Origin: an uncultured Clostridia bacterium
Lineage (GTDB): Bacteria > Bacillota > Clostridia > Monoglobales > Monoglobaceae
NCBI GenBank assembly: GCA_934463175.1
Contig: CAKSIW010000001.1
Location: 1 to 64,000 of the forward strand
Length of the DNA stretch: 64,000 nucleotides
Direction of reading: 5' to 3'
Every line of letters begins with the position of its first letter. The first letter of the stretch is position 1. The translations under genes were made by a program, and so were the position numbers. Below, one piece after another: positions 53,568-62,384 of the stretch. The notes under the pieces were generated by a model. That model had not been told where the DNA came from and searched no databases. It saw nothing but the letters and a program-made list of their open reading frames with translations.

Positions 53568-53815
53568 TTTGTTATTGTGGGTTTGGCTTTCACAATGCTT
53601 TATGTCGTTGTGGGTTTGGCTTCCGCAGTGTTGTCTGTCATTGTGTGTTTGGCTTCCACAGCGTTGTCTGTCATTGTGTGTTTAACTTTCACAGTGTTGT
53701 CTGTTATTGTGCGTTTAACTTTCACAGTGTTGTCTGTTATTGTGCGTTTAACTTTCGCGGTGCTTTCCGTCATTGTGTGTTTAACTCTCACAGCGTTGTC
53801 TGTTGTTTTGCATTT
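53552..53815. repeat. Tandem array, eight 33-bp units
   Basis: Exactly eight 33-base units in register (53552, 53585, 53618, 53651, 53684, 53717, 53750, 53783). Units five and six are identical; the rest differ by several bases. The consensus is roughly AACTTTCACAGTGTTGTC then TGTCATTGTGTGTTT. The first unit includes the fba terminator arm. Because 33 is a multiple of three, all frames stay open, which creates false reading frames; I see no ribosome site for any of them. Confidence 0.85.
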
Positions 53816-53951
53816 CTTGTCCGCCGCGGAAATTATCAGCAGCTTTTAACGGATAGTTTCCGCACAGTCAAATTACCGGTTAACCAAGCAGTGCCAAGCA
53901 AACCGAAAAGCTGAACGACTGCAAAAATATTCACCGTCAGACAATGCGCGT
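53816..53951. other. Non-coding DNA between the repeat array and the YitT gene
   Basis: No gene, promoter or clear terminator is visible. A small direct repeat (CAAGCAGTGCCAAGCA) is all that stands out. Confidence 0.5.
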
Positions 53952-54845
53952 TCAGGAAACCCCTCTGAACCCTCTGCCGATGATTTCACTTGTTGTCGTG
54001 ATGATAATAAACGATTTCGGGTCAATTTTTTTGATAAACATTCTCAGTCTGAACGCCTCGGATCGTTTGCAGACAGTGTATATTATTGTTTTATCATTAT
54101 TTGTATAGCTGCCCTTGGCAGCAAAAAAGGTTGCCCCGTGATGAAGGTTGTTTATTATGTAATCATTAACCTCATCGGGTTTTGCTGTAATCACCACAAA
54201 ATATTTGCAGCTGTTGATGTTCTCTATGATTGAATCAACCAGAAACGCTTTGGCAAAAAGCCCGAGCATTGAAAACAGCCCTGCTTTTATATCAAACAGC
54301 AGGAAAGACATTGCGGCAATGATGAAATCTGTTATCAAAAGTGCCTGTCCCACATTCACATGCGAATACTTTTTCAGTATTAAGGCAACAATGTCCGTTC
54401 CTCCCGATGACGCATAATTATTGAATATCACCGCCGCACCGAGTGAGGTCAGCATCATTGCATAAATCAGTTCAAGCAAAGGCTGATCCGTCATCGGTGC
54501 ACTGAGCGGAAACAGCTGTTCGAGAATCAGCGTCACAAGCGAAAACATCAGACTGCAATACACCGTGCGAACGGTGTTGTCACCGCCGAGGAAAATGAAA
54601 CCGACAATCAAAAGAACGCAGTTTATAATCATAATCCACATTGACGGAGTGAAAATCGGCGCAAGCTTGCCGAGAAGCGTTCCGATACCGCTGACACCGC
54701 CCGTTGCAAAGCCGTTAGGGATTTTAAAAAAATATACTCCTGCGCCCATTGAAACAGCTCCGGCCGTGATCAGGACATACTCACGCAGGACGGCGGCAGC
54801 ATTGCCCTTCAGTGCCGCCGTCCCCTGTTCAGGTGTGCTATTCAC
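53952..54845 (-). CDS. YitT family membrane protein (DUF161 + DUF2179), second copy
   Basis: 297 residues, same architecture as the 3741-4580 protein: about six membrane helices (about 28-200; YVLITAGAVSMGAGVYFFKIPNGFATGGVSGIGTLL), the second GGTDIVALILKKY motif, and the DUF2179 domain at the end. GTG at 54845 is the start (GAGGTGAT upstream). It overlaps the GH94 gene by eight bases, so it is coupled to the carbohydrate operon and could be a transporter for it. This is inference from position. Confidence 0.82.
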   Translation of the reverse strand: MNSTPEQGTAALKGNAAAVLREYVLITAGAVSMGAGVYFFKIPNGFATGGVSGIGTLLGKLAPIFTPSMWIMIINCVLLIVGFIFLGGDNTVRTVYCSLMFSLVTLILEQLFPLSAPMTDQPLLELIYAMMLTSLGAAVIFNNYASSGGTDIVALILKKYSHVNVGQALLITDFIIAAMSFLLFDIKAGLFSMLGLFAKAFLVDSIIENINSCKYFVVITAKPDEVNDYIINNLHHGATFFAAKGSYTNNDKTIIYTVCKRSEAFRLRMFIKKIDPKSFIIITTTSEIIGRGFRGVS

Positions 54846-57105
54846 CTGTTATCACCTCAATATTATAGTTTTTTCCGGCGCAAAACGGCAGAATTGTTCC
54901 GCTGATTTCCTTGCCGTCCGCAAATATGTGCTTCACTTTTGTACCGCTGTTTTTATATTTTATCGTGTAAACCGCGCCTCTGAACTTTTTCGTAATCTCA
55001 GCTTCTCTCCATGACGGCGGAAGACACGGGTCAATTCTGAGTCCGTCCATCTCGGGCATAAGCCCATATACATAGTTCACCAACGCCTTCTGAAACCACT
55101 GTCCCGCAGCCGTTCTCCAGCTTTGTCCCGCTGTTCCGTAGCGATATCCCGTTTGTTTCCCGAAATATGAATTGCACATGATATACGGTTCTGCCCTGCC
55201 GTCAACCACCTTATTCCTGAACGGCAGAATCGTCTCAATGTCTTTCTCAACCCTGTCCGCCCTTTTAAGCATTGCGTCCGCAGCAATTTTCCACGCAACA
55301 GTGTGCAGATATACCCCTCCGTTTTCGTGTATTCCCGGATATTTTATCGTCATATATCCTATCCCCGAATCATATTTGGTATATGCAGGCTCACATATTC
55401 GGGTTCCGAGCGGATCATTCAGATACTTTTCTGCCGCGTCCATTGCGGCATTTTTCCGTTCCTCGGATGATATGCCCGACAGCACTGCCCACAGCTGGGG
55501 AATCAGGTATATCTTCCCTTCTTTGTTTGTATGTGAGCCAATCTTCCTGTCATCATCGTTGTATGCATCAAGATAGTATTCGCCGTCCCAGCCGAACGCT
55601 TCGATTAAAGCATTCATTTCCGCACCTCTGCGTTCCGCCTCAGCCGCCTCATCATCTCTGCCGCAAATCCGTGCAATCTCCGCAAACATCTTATCCGCAC
55701 GCAGCCACGCAAGACTCAGCCACACGCTGACGCCCTTTCCTTCAAGTCCCGCACTGTTCATGCAGTCGTTCCAGTCGCCGCCCCATATTTTTATCAGCCC
55801 GTGCAGACCGCGGAAGCCATACAGAAAATCAACAGAACGTTTCATATGTTCATATATCGTCCCTTGCGTGCCGTCGTTGAACTTCACCTGCCGTTCAAGA
55901 ATGCTTGTATCTCCAAGCTCCTTCAGAATCGACGAAACGGCATATGTTATTCCGACCGTGTTGTCCGAAAAGCTGTTGTCATTTATTTTTCCGTTGAGAA
56001 TGCTTCTCGGAGCATACCCGTTTGAATACTGATATTCCAAAATCCGCTCAAGCCGTTCGAGCGCAAGTTTCGGGTTAACACACGCAAGGCAGTCAATGTC
56101 ACTCAGAATATCACGGTATCCGTCTGAACGCACCCTCGCCCAATTTGACCCCATGACGCTTTGGTGCTTGAGCCACGGGAACATTTCATTCAGTTTTTCA
56201 TCAGGAGTGATTATGCTGACCCCCTCTGCCTGCTCTCTGAAGCTTTTTCTCACTTCGGCAAGACATTTCCCGCATTTTTCCGCCGTATCAAATCTGCTTC
56301 TCACCTCCGCAATATGCTCCGCCGAAAACGCAACGCCGCACATGAATATAACCGTTTTGTTTTCGCCCGGCTTTAAAGTCAGGTTTTTCTGAAGTGCCGC
56401 CGCAAGCTTTTCACCCGTACCGTCCGTGTTTGTGCACCCTCCGCGTCTTTGCGCCTTGGGATATGCCAATGAACCGTATGGACCTATAAATGCGTTTTCT
56501 GTCGCGTCATAGCCGTCAGCCTCGCAATTCATCACTGTGTATACAAAATGTTTCTTATATTTCTCGCCTTCAAAATTCTTGTTTCCCTTGCAGATTATTC
56601 CGCAAAGCTCTTTGTCATAATATGCATGGCTTGTGTTATATCCCTGCGGTGTGTATGCTCCGTCACAATTATGTCCGTTGTAGGAAAAAAGACTGAGCTT
56701 CATATCCCTGTCACCCGTATTTTTCAGCTGCACGACCCATATTTCGCAAGTCTCTCCGTCAGGAACAAAAAAGCAAACCTCACTTTCGATACCGTTCTTT
56801 TTTGTCCTTATTTTTGTATACCCGTGTCCGTGTATACAGGAATATCCGTCAAGCTGTTCTTCAACAGGAAGTCCCGTAATTCCCCAGTGTTCTCCGCTGC
56901 TTTCAAGATACATCATTCGGGATGAAAGGCTGAATATTCTGTTTGCAAGCCTGTCCTCGACAAACGCCTGTCCTGCCCCTGTCTGTGAAACAAAGGTGAT
57001 GTATCTGTCGTTCCAAAGATAGTTATACCAATTTCTCGGAATATCTCTTTCTGTGATTTCAAACTCATTTGCACCTCTGATAAAATCTCCGTATTGTCTG
57101 CTCAT
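54838..57105 (-). CDS. Glycoside hydrolase family 94 phosphorylase
   Basis: 755 residues, a cytosolic phosphorylase that cleaves a beta-linked disaccharide with phosphate to give a sugar-1-phosphate. The N-terminal beta-sandwich domain (FEITERDIPRNWYNYLWNDRYITFVSQTGAG) and the (alpha/alpha)6 barrel are present; catalytic Asp lies in WGGDWNDCMNSAG (about 461-473), and phosphate-binding residues in IHENGGVYLHTVAW and CNSYFGKQTGYRYGTAGQSWRTAAGQW. Cellobiose, chitobiose, laminaribiose and cellobionate enzymes share this plan, so the substrate cannot be read. No signal peptide. Confidence 0.92.
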   Translation of the reverse strand: MSRQYGDFIRGANEFEITERDIPRNWYNYLWNDRYITFVSQTGAGQAFVEDRLANRIFSLSSRMMYLESSGEHWGITGLPVEEQLDGYSCIHGHGYTKIRTKKNGIESEVCFFVPDGETCEIWVVQLKNTGDRDMKLSLFSYNGHNCDGAYTPQGYNTSHAYYDKELCGIICKGNKNFEGEKYKKHFVYTVMNCEADGYDATENAFIGPYGSLAYPKAQRRGGCTNTDGTGEKLAAALQKNLTLKPGENKTVIFMCGVAFSAEHIAEVRSRFDTAEKCGKCLAEVRKSFREQAEGVSIITPDEKLNEMFPWLKHQSVMGSNWARVRSDGYRDILSDIDCLACVNPKLALERLERILEYQYSNGYAPRSILNGKINDNSFSDNTVGITYAVSSILKELGDTSILERQVKFNDGTQGTIYEHMKRSVDFLYGFRGLHGLIKIWGGDWNDCMNSAGLEGKGVSVWLSLAWLRADKMFAEIARICGRDDEAAEAERRGAEMNALIEAFGWDGEYYLDAYNDDDRKIGSHTNKEGKIYLIPQLWAVLSGISSEERKNAAMDAAEKYLNDPLGTRICEPAYTKYDSGIGYMTIKYPGIHENGGVYLHTVAWKIAADAMLKRADRVEKDIETILPFRNKVVDGRAEPYIMCNSYFGKQTGYRYGTAGQSWRTAAGQWFQKALVNYVYGLMPEMDGLRIDPCLPPSWREAEITKKFRGAVYTIKYKNSGTKVKHIFADGKEISGTILPFCAGKNYNIEVITGE

Positions 57106-57107
57106 TT

Positions 57108-58736
57108 TTAACCCTCCCGCGGATATTCAACAGTTGTTTCAATGTGATTCACTCCGCATTTAATATCATATTTCACCGCTTTTATCTTTGCATTGCCGAA
57201 AACAAGATTTGTGTTCGGAACACAGTCAATGACCGTCTCTTCGCCGCCCGTGACCGTTCCCCCGTCACCGTTTGACGCAAAGGAACAGTCATATGCCGTG
57301 CATTCCTCATCTGAGGTCACTGTATGCCGTCTGACATGACCTGATTCTGTCGGTGTGAGCAGTGTTTCAACAACCACACCCCCGAACGGACTCCACCTTG
57401 ACCAAATGCTGCCGTCATCGCGCACCTCCGCCGCAATGCATTTTCTGCGGACAAAGCACATTCCGTCCTTCACAAACACAAGCATACTGTCACTGCCGGC
57501 ACCTTCAAGTTTTGCATAGGTTCTCGGAACACAGAACGCATATTTTGAGCTGTAGGCAAACTTTGAATATTTTTCGGCAACATGCATTGTGTTCCATTCA
57601 ACCCACTGCCCCGATGTGAGCGCAACGGCATATCCGTTCATTCTCTGAATCACCGTTTTTGCACTTTTAACCGTGTGAAGCGGCTCAAGCTCAGGCAAAG
57701 GACAGGGCTGTGCTTTAAAAAACTCGTGCTCATCATCGAGAGCAAGAATCAAAAATATCTTCAGTGCCCAGTATGGCGAACCGAACGCATTATATTCCTC
57801 CGACATATTCAGATTCGGATAAGCATAACCGATTGAAAGCACTCCGCCGTTGTCAAAAATCGGCTGTTTCAGCCAATATTCCATGTGGCGGACAATAATT
57901 CCTTTCATAACACCGAGCGAAAACGGCTCAATCCCCGCAAAAACGCAGGCACTCCAGAAGCACGCCTGTGCGAACCGATATGTGAGCGAACGTCCGAACG
58001 CAATTGCCGAACCGTCCTCCGAAAACCAATATATGAAATCCTTTGCAAAAAGCATTGCCCGTTCCTTGAAAATGCGGCTGCGCGCGGGGTCGTCCTTTTC
58101 CATTACCTTTGCGTAAATCAGGGAATAAAAGTGTATCGCAAAACCGATGTAGTAATCCGTCTGCTCTGTGGCACCGTCGGAATACCACCCGTCTCCCTTG
58201 TAATACTTTTCAACACGCGACAACGCATTTTCAATTTTTCCGCGGTCATACCTTTCCCCCACATTCTTCAAGCCGAGATTGACCAGAACCGAAAAAAAGT
58301 TCCAGTTATTGTCGGGACACCCGACCTCATTCACGCGCCAAAGCCACCGCACAAAACGCTCCCTTTGCACGGTATTCAGCGGCTCCCACACCTTTTCGGG
58401 GGCAAGAATGAGCGCAAGTCCCAAGGGTGCAGCCTCAACAAGCCTCTGCTCATGCGGACCGATTTCTCCCCAGTATTCTTCATGCTCGGGATTTGTTCCG
58501 TTTATAATTCCCTCGAGGTATATCCTGTCAAAGCCCTCAATGCTGCCTCCTCCGCCCCAAAGCGGAGCAAGTCCCCACAAGGGTCTTGCAAAAGCTTCAA
58601 GCAAAGCCACCTGTTCGCTGTATTTTGCGCTTGTGCTGCCGCATTTCACTCCTGCGCAGCCCTTTGTGCAGAAGCCTTTTAACGGCATAATAATATCCGA
58701 CAGACAGTTTATGAAATCTTCTTTTGTGTTAAGCAT
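57108..58736 (-). CDS. DUF2264 family protein, probable glycosidase (GH154-type)
   Basis: 542 residues with no signal peptide. The N-terminal DUF2264 domain is clear: FARPLWGLAPLWGGGGSIEGFDRIYLEGIINGTNPEHEEYWGEIGPHEQRLVEAAPLGLALILAPEKVWEPL, then VEKYYKGDGWYSDGATEQTDYYIGFAIHFYSLIY. The (alpha/alpha) barrel and a C-terminal beta domain follow. As I recall, DUF2264 is the basis of CAZy GH154, where a member has beta-glucuronidase activity; that link is from memory. The start at 58736 has AAAGGA upstream and overlaps the SGNH gene by eight bases. Confidence 0.78.
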   Translation of the reverse strand: MLNTKEDFINCLSDIIMPLKGFCTKGCAGVKCGSTSAKYSEQVALLEAFARPLWGLAPLWGGGGSIEGFDRIYLEGIINGTNPEHEEYWGEIGPHEQRLVEAAPLGLALILAPEKVWEPLNTVQRERFVRWLWRVNEVGCPDNNWNFFSVLVNLGLKNVGERYDRGKIENALSRVEKYYKGDGWYSDGATEQTDYYIGFAIHFYSLIYAKVMEKDDPARSRIFKERAMLFAKDFIYWFSEDGSAIAFGRSLTYRFAQACFWSACVFAGIEPFSLGVMKGIIVRHMEYWLKQPIFDNGGVLSIGYAYPNLNMSEEYNAFGSPYWALKIFLILALDDEHEFFKAQPCPLPELEPLHTVKSAKTVIQRMNGYAVALTSGQWVEWNTMHVAEKYSKFAYSSKYAFCVPRTYAKLEGAGSDSMLVFVKDGMCFVRRKCIAAEVRDDGSIWSRWSPFGGVVVETLLTPTESGHVRRHTVTSDEECTAYDCSFASNGDGGTVTGGEETVIDCVPNTNLVFGNAKIKAVKYDIKCGVNHIETTVEYPREG

Positions 58737-59985
58737 TTTCTTCTTTCCTTTCTCTGACCGCTGCAAGAACGCCTGCCAGTGCGTCTCCCATCTGCTTATA
58801 TCCCGAGCGGTTGGGGTGCACCCAATTTGTCTGATGAACATATGTTTTTTCGGAATATATGTTTGCATTGTATGTCCCTGAAGCATAACCTGCCTCCGGA
58901 TCAATTGCGCCCAGCATTGAGCAGACATATATTCCCTCTCCGCTCCGTCCGTCAAATTCGTCAAGCAGCGCACGCGCGGCAAGCTTTATAATATATTCAT
59001 ACCGCTTCGCGCTTCCGCGGCAGCCGAGCTGCATTCCCCATGCAAACTGCTCCGAGCCTGTCACGGGAAGATTCACAGCAACCGCACACGCGGGGCATAC
59101 ACTCCTGACCGCCGCAACAATTTTTTTCATGTTTTCTATGTATTCTCCGACCTCCCGTTCCGCATTCTCATACGCCGTCAGCTGAAATTCGTTGGCACCG
59201 AAAAGCAGCGAAACAACATCCGGAACAGGTATGCCGTATCTCCTGAGATATTTTTCAAAGCTGAACTCAAAGCACGGTTTTTCCTCTGCCGTCACATATT
59301 TTCCATTCTCAAACCTCAGCAGTCTTTCGCCGTCATAAACATACATTCCGTCTTTGATTTCTTCACTTGCAAAGCCCGTGTAGGTATATCCGTTTCTCGT
59401 TTCCTCTGCCGCAAGTCTGCCGCAGAAGGTCTTGTCGCCGAAATATTCTTCTGCCTCACAGCTTTTTGGAAAAAGGAACGGTGAGACTCCCTTGCCCGTA
59501 TCGGTGCTGCTTTGCAGATACTCACCGCAGCACCAGCCGCCGCGTCCCTCATGAAAAACAGACCGCTTCACCTGTCTTGTTCCTATTGTTCTTATGTTTT
59601 TCGCCTTTGCCGCAGCCTGTTCCACATATTCCTCCCCGAACGTCATGCTGTCGCCGATACAAAGCAGCTTCAGCTCCGCGCCTCTTTTCTTTTCGAGAAA
59701 TCTGACCGTCGTTTTGCCCTGTGCAACGCATTTGCCGTAGGGCGCACAGACGGAAATTTTCAGTTCAAATTCATTTACGCCGTCGGGAAAACTGTCAATT
59801 CTCCAGCAATTCCCCAGATTTTTCCCGTAATCACATTCAACCAAAACATCATACTCTTCCGAATATGGATATATTATATTCTTAAAGTAGACGGAATGCT
59901 CCTCTTTGTCTGTGCATATGTCACAGCTTTGCACATCTTTGAGAAAAAAAGTTGTTTCGGGCAGTAAAATCATAACCTTTTCCAC
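58729..59985 (-). CDS. SGNH/GDSL-family hydrolase
   Basis: 418 residues, cytosolic. The nucleophile block is LLCIGDSMTFGEEY (GDS, about 112-125), block III is LLFGANEFQL, and the Asp/His block is VHPNRSGYKQMGDALAG near the C-terminus. An N-terminal beta-rich domain of about 100 residues precedes it. Such enzymes remove acyl groups from sugars (acetyl or other) or lipids. GTG at 59985 is a plausible start (GGGG upstream); an ATG 12 bases on is possible. It overlaps DUF2264, as part of the same operon. Confidence 0.8.
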   Translation of the reverse strand: MEKVMILLPETTFFLKDVQSCDICTDKEEHSVYFKNIIYPYSEEYDVLVECDYGKNLGNCWRIDSFPDGVNEFELKISVCAPYGKCVAQGKTTVRFLEKKRGAELKLLCIGDSMTFGEEYVEQAAAKAKNIRTIGTRQVKRSVFHEGRGGWCCGEYLQSSTDTGKGVSPFLFPKSCEAEEYFGDKTFCGRLAAEETRNGYTYTGFASEEIKDGMYVYDGERLLRFENGKYVTAEEKPCFEFSFEKYLRRYGIPVPDVVSLLFGANEFQLTAYENAEREVGEYIENMKKIVAAVRSVCPACAVAVNLPVTGSEQFAWGMQLGCRGSAKRYEYIIKLAARALLDEFDGRSGEGIYVCSMLGAIDPEAGYASGTYNANIYSEKTYVHQTNWVHPNRSGYKQMGDALAGVLAAVRERKEENA

Positions 59986-59990
59986 AATTC

Positions 59991-61079
59991 TCAACCCCTT
60001 TGATTTTTATGCTTTTTTATAAAGTCCATGTATATCCGCCAGTCACGCACACTCATAAAATGAGTTCCCGTTCGGCAGTAAAACCCGATTTTTCCGTCTG
60101 TCAGATTTGTGCATTCATTCGGCTTTGTGCCGTCCGTCAAAAACCCGTCCGCGCCGTGAAGCCGCCACACCTCATCTGCCGCCATGCATGTCAGATACTG
60201 ATAGTCCGTATCCGCCCACGTGTCAAGTTCTGCCGTACCCACACATGCCGCACGCGGCGCAATGAGTGCAAGCAAAAAATGCTGATCAAACGGCATTTCG
60301 CTCTCGCGGTTTGCATATTTTCCGAAATTTCCGCAAAACCAGAACGGAAAACGCTTTGTTATGAAGGCAATGTCCTCGCCTCCCTTGCCCCGTGAAATCG
60401 CAGCACCGCAGCAGCCCGAATCATTTATGCACGAAAACGCAAATCTCTCGTCAAATGCCGCTGTCAGCATTGCCGTCTTTCCGAGCCTTGAATGACCCAT
60501 AACCGCAACATTTTGTTTGTCGGCAAAATCAAGCGTCAGGATATAGTCCATGACGCGCTGTGCCATATATGACCACAAAACAAGCTTTCCGAAAGTTTGC
60601 GGCGTTCTGTCTCCGCTTTTGCAAAGCACCTCCGCAAGCCCGTCCCACTCTGCGGAATCAGAGCTGACGTCCTTGTAGCAAAAGCTTGCAACCCCGAATC
60701 CTTTTTCAATTATTTCTTCAACATAAAAATATTTGTCCGGAATGTCGGGTCTGAAATTCACAAAAACAATGAAAGGAATTTTTTCTGCGGCAAACTGCGG
60801 ATAGAGCAGATTCACAGGTACACAGTGCCGTCTTCCGTCATTTTCAAATTCAAAGCTGAGCGTTTCATGCACGGTGTTTCCCGAAAACGCCCGTTCCTCC
60901 TTCTTTTCGCTTTTTATTTCCGGCTGAACTGTCTGCGGAAAATATCCGTATTCCTCACGCTGAAGCAGCTCCTTGATTTCTTCGCGGCGTGTCTTCCACT
61001 CCCCGCACGTCTGCACCGCACCGCCGCGGTCATTCAGAAAAAGCTTCGGCAAATCAAGATTTTCAAGCAGTTTTCTCAT
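59991..61079 (-). CDS. CE15-like glucuronoyl esterase family protein
   Basis: 362 residues, no signal peptide. MGHSRLGKTAMLTAAFDERFAFSCINDSGCCGAAISRG holds the family signature GxSRxGK with the nucleophile Ser; the acid/His are near FDQHFLLALIAPRAACVGTAELDTWAD and RTGTHFMSVRDW. CE15 enzymes cut esters between D-glucuronate and lignin alcohols or methyl groups. An intracellular version would act on imported oligosaccharides. GGGAGAG precedes the ATG at 61079. Relatives with other ester specificity are possible. Confidence 0.78.
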   Translation of the reverse strand: MRKLLENLDLPKLFLNDRGGAVQTCGEWKTRREEIKELLQREEYGYFPQTVQPEIKSEKKEERAFSGNTVHETLSFEFENDGRRHCVPVNLLYPQFAAEKIPFIVFVNFRPDIPDKYFYVEEIIEKGFGVASFCYKDVSSDSAEWDGLAEVLCKSGDRTPQTFGKLVLWSYMAQRVMDYILTLDFADKQNVAVMGHSRLGKTAMLTAAFDERFAFSCINDSGCCGAAISRGKGGEDIAFITKRFPFWFCGNFGKYANRESEMPFDQHFLLALIAPRAACVGTAELDTWADTDYQYLTCMAADEVWRLHGADGFLTDGTKPNECTNLTDGKIGFYCRTGTHFMSVRDWRIYMDFIKKHKNQRG

Positions 61080-61302
61080 CACAATCTCTCCCTTTAAACA
61101 ATTAATACGGCACGGAATCCAAACTCGCCGACCCTGCTGCCGGTTTGCAGGATTTTCCGTTGTATGCATCAAATATATGCAGCGTTTCTCACTGCTGCAG
61201 CAGTGTTAATGCCATGAAACAAACAGACGCTTTATCAGTTCTATGACAGAAAGCCATTCCGCCATGTCAGGGCAATGCTCCGGATAAAACGAAAATCCTT
61301 AT
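61080..61302. promoter_or_regulatory. Gap with a perfect 16-bp palindrome, possible operator
   Basis: 223 bp without a gene between the CE15-like and the propeller genes, the only sizeable gap in the cluster. It contains CACTGCTGCAGCAGTG (61190-61205), a perfect palindrome, in the usual position for an operator of the downstream four-gene run. I could not define a promoter with confidence. Confidence 0.45.
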
Positions 61303-62373
61303 TTAAACTTCATTCTCCGTTTTCCCCATGTTTTTTTCTGCGTCAAGCGGTATTGCCATGTTCCATGTCCTTGTGCAGTTCAAAAATCCCATGCCGTCTT
61401 TTCCGTCCGAAACCGCAAAATATGCGCAAACAGGTCTGCCGTCCTCAAAAAGAATGAACGGACGCTCCATATTCCCGAGATTAATCCGCCTGCCGCTCTC
61501 CGTCAGGACGTTTCGGGAATAGAAAACGCAGTTTTCTTTGAAGCTCCAATCCTTGCCGTCCGCGGAAAAGGCATAGATGCCTCCGTATTTTTCTCCGCAG
61601 ATTTCTCCCGTCATGTCCTTTGCAATCATGTGATAGCCGCCGTCAAACCACAAAAAAGGATCTTCAATTTCAAGCCTCGAAGCCTTCCAGACAGTGTTGT
61701 CATCATCGCGCCGAAACGGCGACCGCACACTGTCTGCCTCTGCACGAAGCAGTGTCATGCCGCCGTAGCGGTATGGATTCACCTCCGGAGGAACATATGC
61801 TCTGCCCTTATATATCATCATAACCGAGCCGTCGTCCTTAATACACGGCGCAGGATTTGTTGTGAGGTAGCTGTCCGCCATGCCCTGCCTTGTCGGAAGG
61901 CACGGCGCGTCCTGACGTTCCCAGGGTCCGTAAACGCTCCTGCTGAATGCCGTTCCGATTCTTTTTCCCGCTCTCGCCTCAATGACACATTTGTTGCCGA
62001 GCGTTGCGTCGGACGGCAATACCTCGCCGTGATATGTTGTTCCCGTATAAAACAGGCAATATCCATTGTCTGTTTTGACAATGTGCGGATTATGTGCCAT
62101 TCTGCCGTCCCAGAACTCCGCGCCTCTTTCGGAAATAACCGTGTCGCAGTATTTAAACGGTCCGGCATATGTATCAGACACAGCATGAACAATCTCCGAC
62201 TTCAGAAGCCAACCCGGGTGCATTGGATATTCACGGCTCCAGCGTGACGCAAACATGTGATACCGTCCGTCCTCACCTTTCACAACGCTGCCGCACCAGA
62301 CCCAATAACCTTCCATTTCAAAGCCGCCGTTCTCAGGCACGGGCAGCATAATATCACTTAGCTTTTCAAACAT
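61303..62373 (-). CDS. Five-bladed beta-propeller glycosidase-like protein (GH43/GH117 superfamily)
   Basis: 356 residues, no signal peptide. Blade motifs of the GH43/32/62/68/117 clan are visible: YWVWCGSVVKGEDGRYHMFASRWSREYP (about 23-50), FWDGRMAHNPHIVKTDNGYCLFYTGTTYHG (about 87-116), YLTTNPAPCIKDDGSVMMIYKGRAY and DPFLWFDGGYHMIAKDMTG, ending in NMERPFILFEDGRPVCAYFAVSDG. A precise family and substrate cannot be assigned. GGGGAG lies before the ATG; the next gene upstream ends 11 bp away. Confidence 0.75.
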   Translation of the reverse strand: MFEKLSDIMLPVPENGGFEMEGYWVWCGSVVKGEDGRYHMFASRWSREYPMHPGWLLKSEIVHAVSDTYAGPFKYCDTVISERGAEFWDGRMAHNPHIVKTDNGYCLFYTGTTYHGEVLPSDATLGNKCVIEARAGKRIGTAFSRSVYGPWERQDAPCLPTRQGMADSYLTTNPAPCIKDDGSVMMIYKGRAYVPPEVNPYRYGGMTLLRAEADSVRSPFRRDDDNTVWKASRLEIEDPFLWFDGGYHMIAKDMTGEICGEKYGGIYAFSADGKDWSFKENCVFYSRNVLTESGRRINLGNMERPFILFEDGRPVCAYFAVSDGKDGMGFLNCTRTWNMAIPLDAEKNMGKTENEV

Positions 62374-62384
62374 TACAATCTCCC

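Noticed and set aside
53550..53849. Hydrophobic repeat frame in the tandem array, and a basic repeat frame on the other strand (53600-53791)
   Set aside because: The 33-bp period keeps all frames open; there is no ribosome site, and the array begins inside a terminator.
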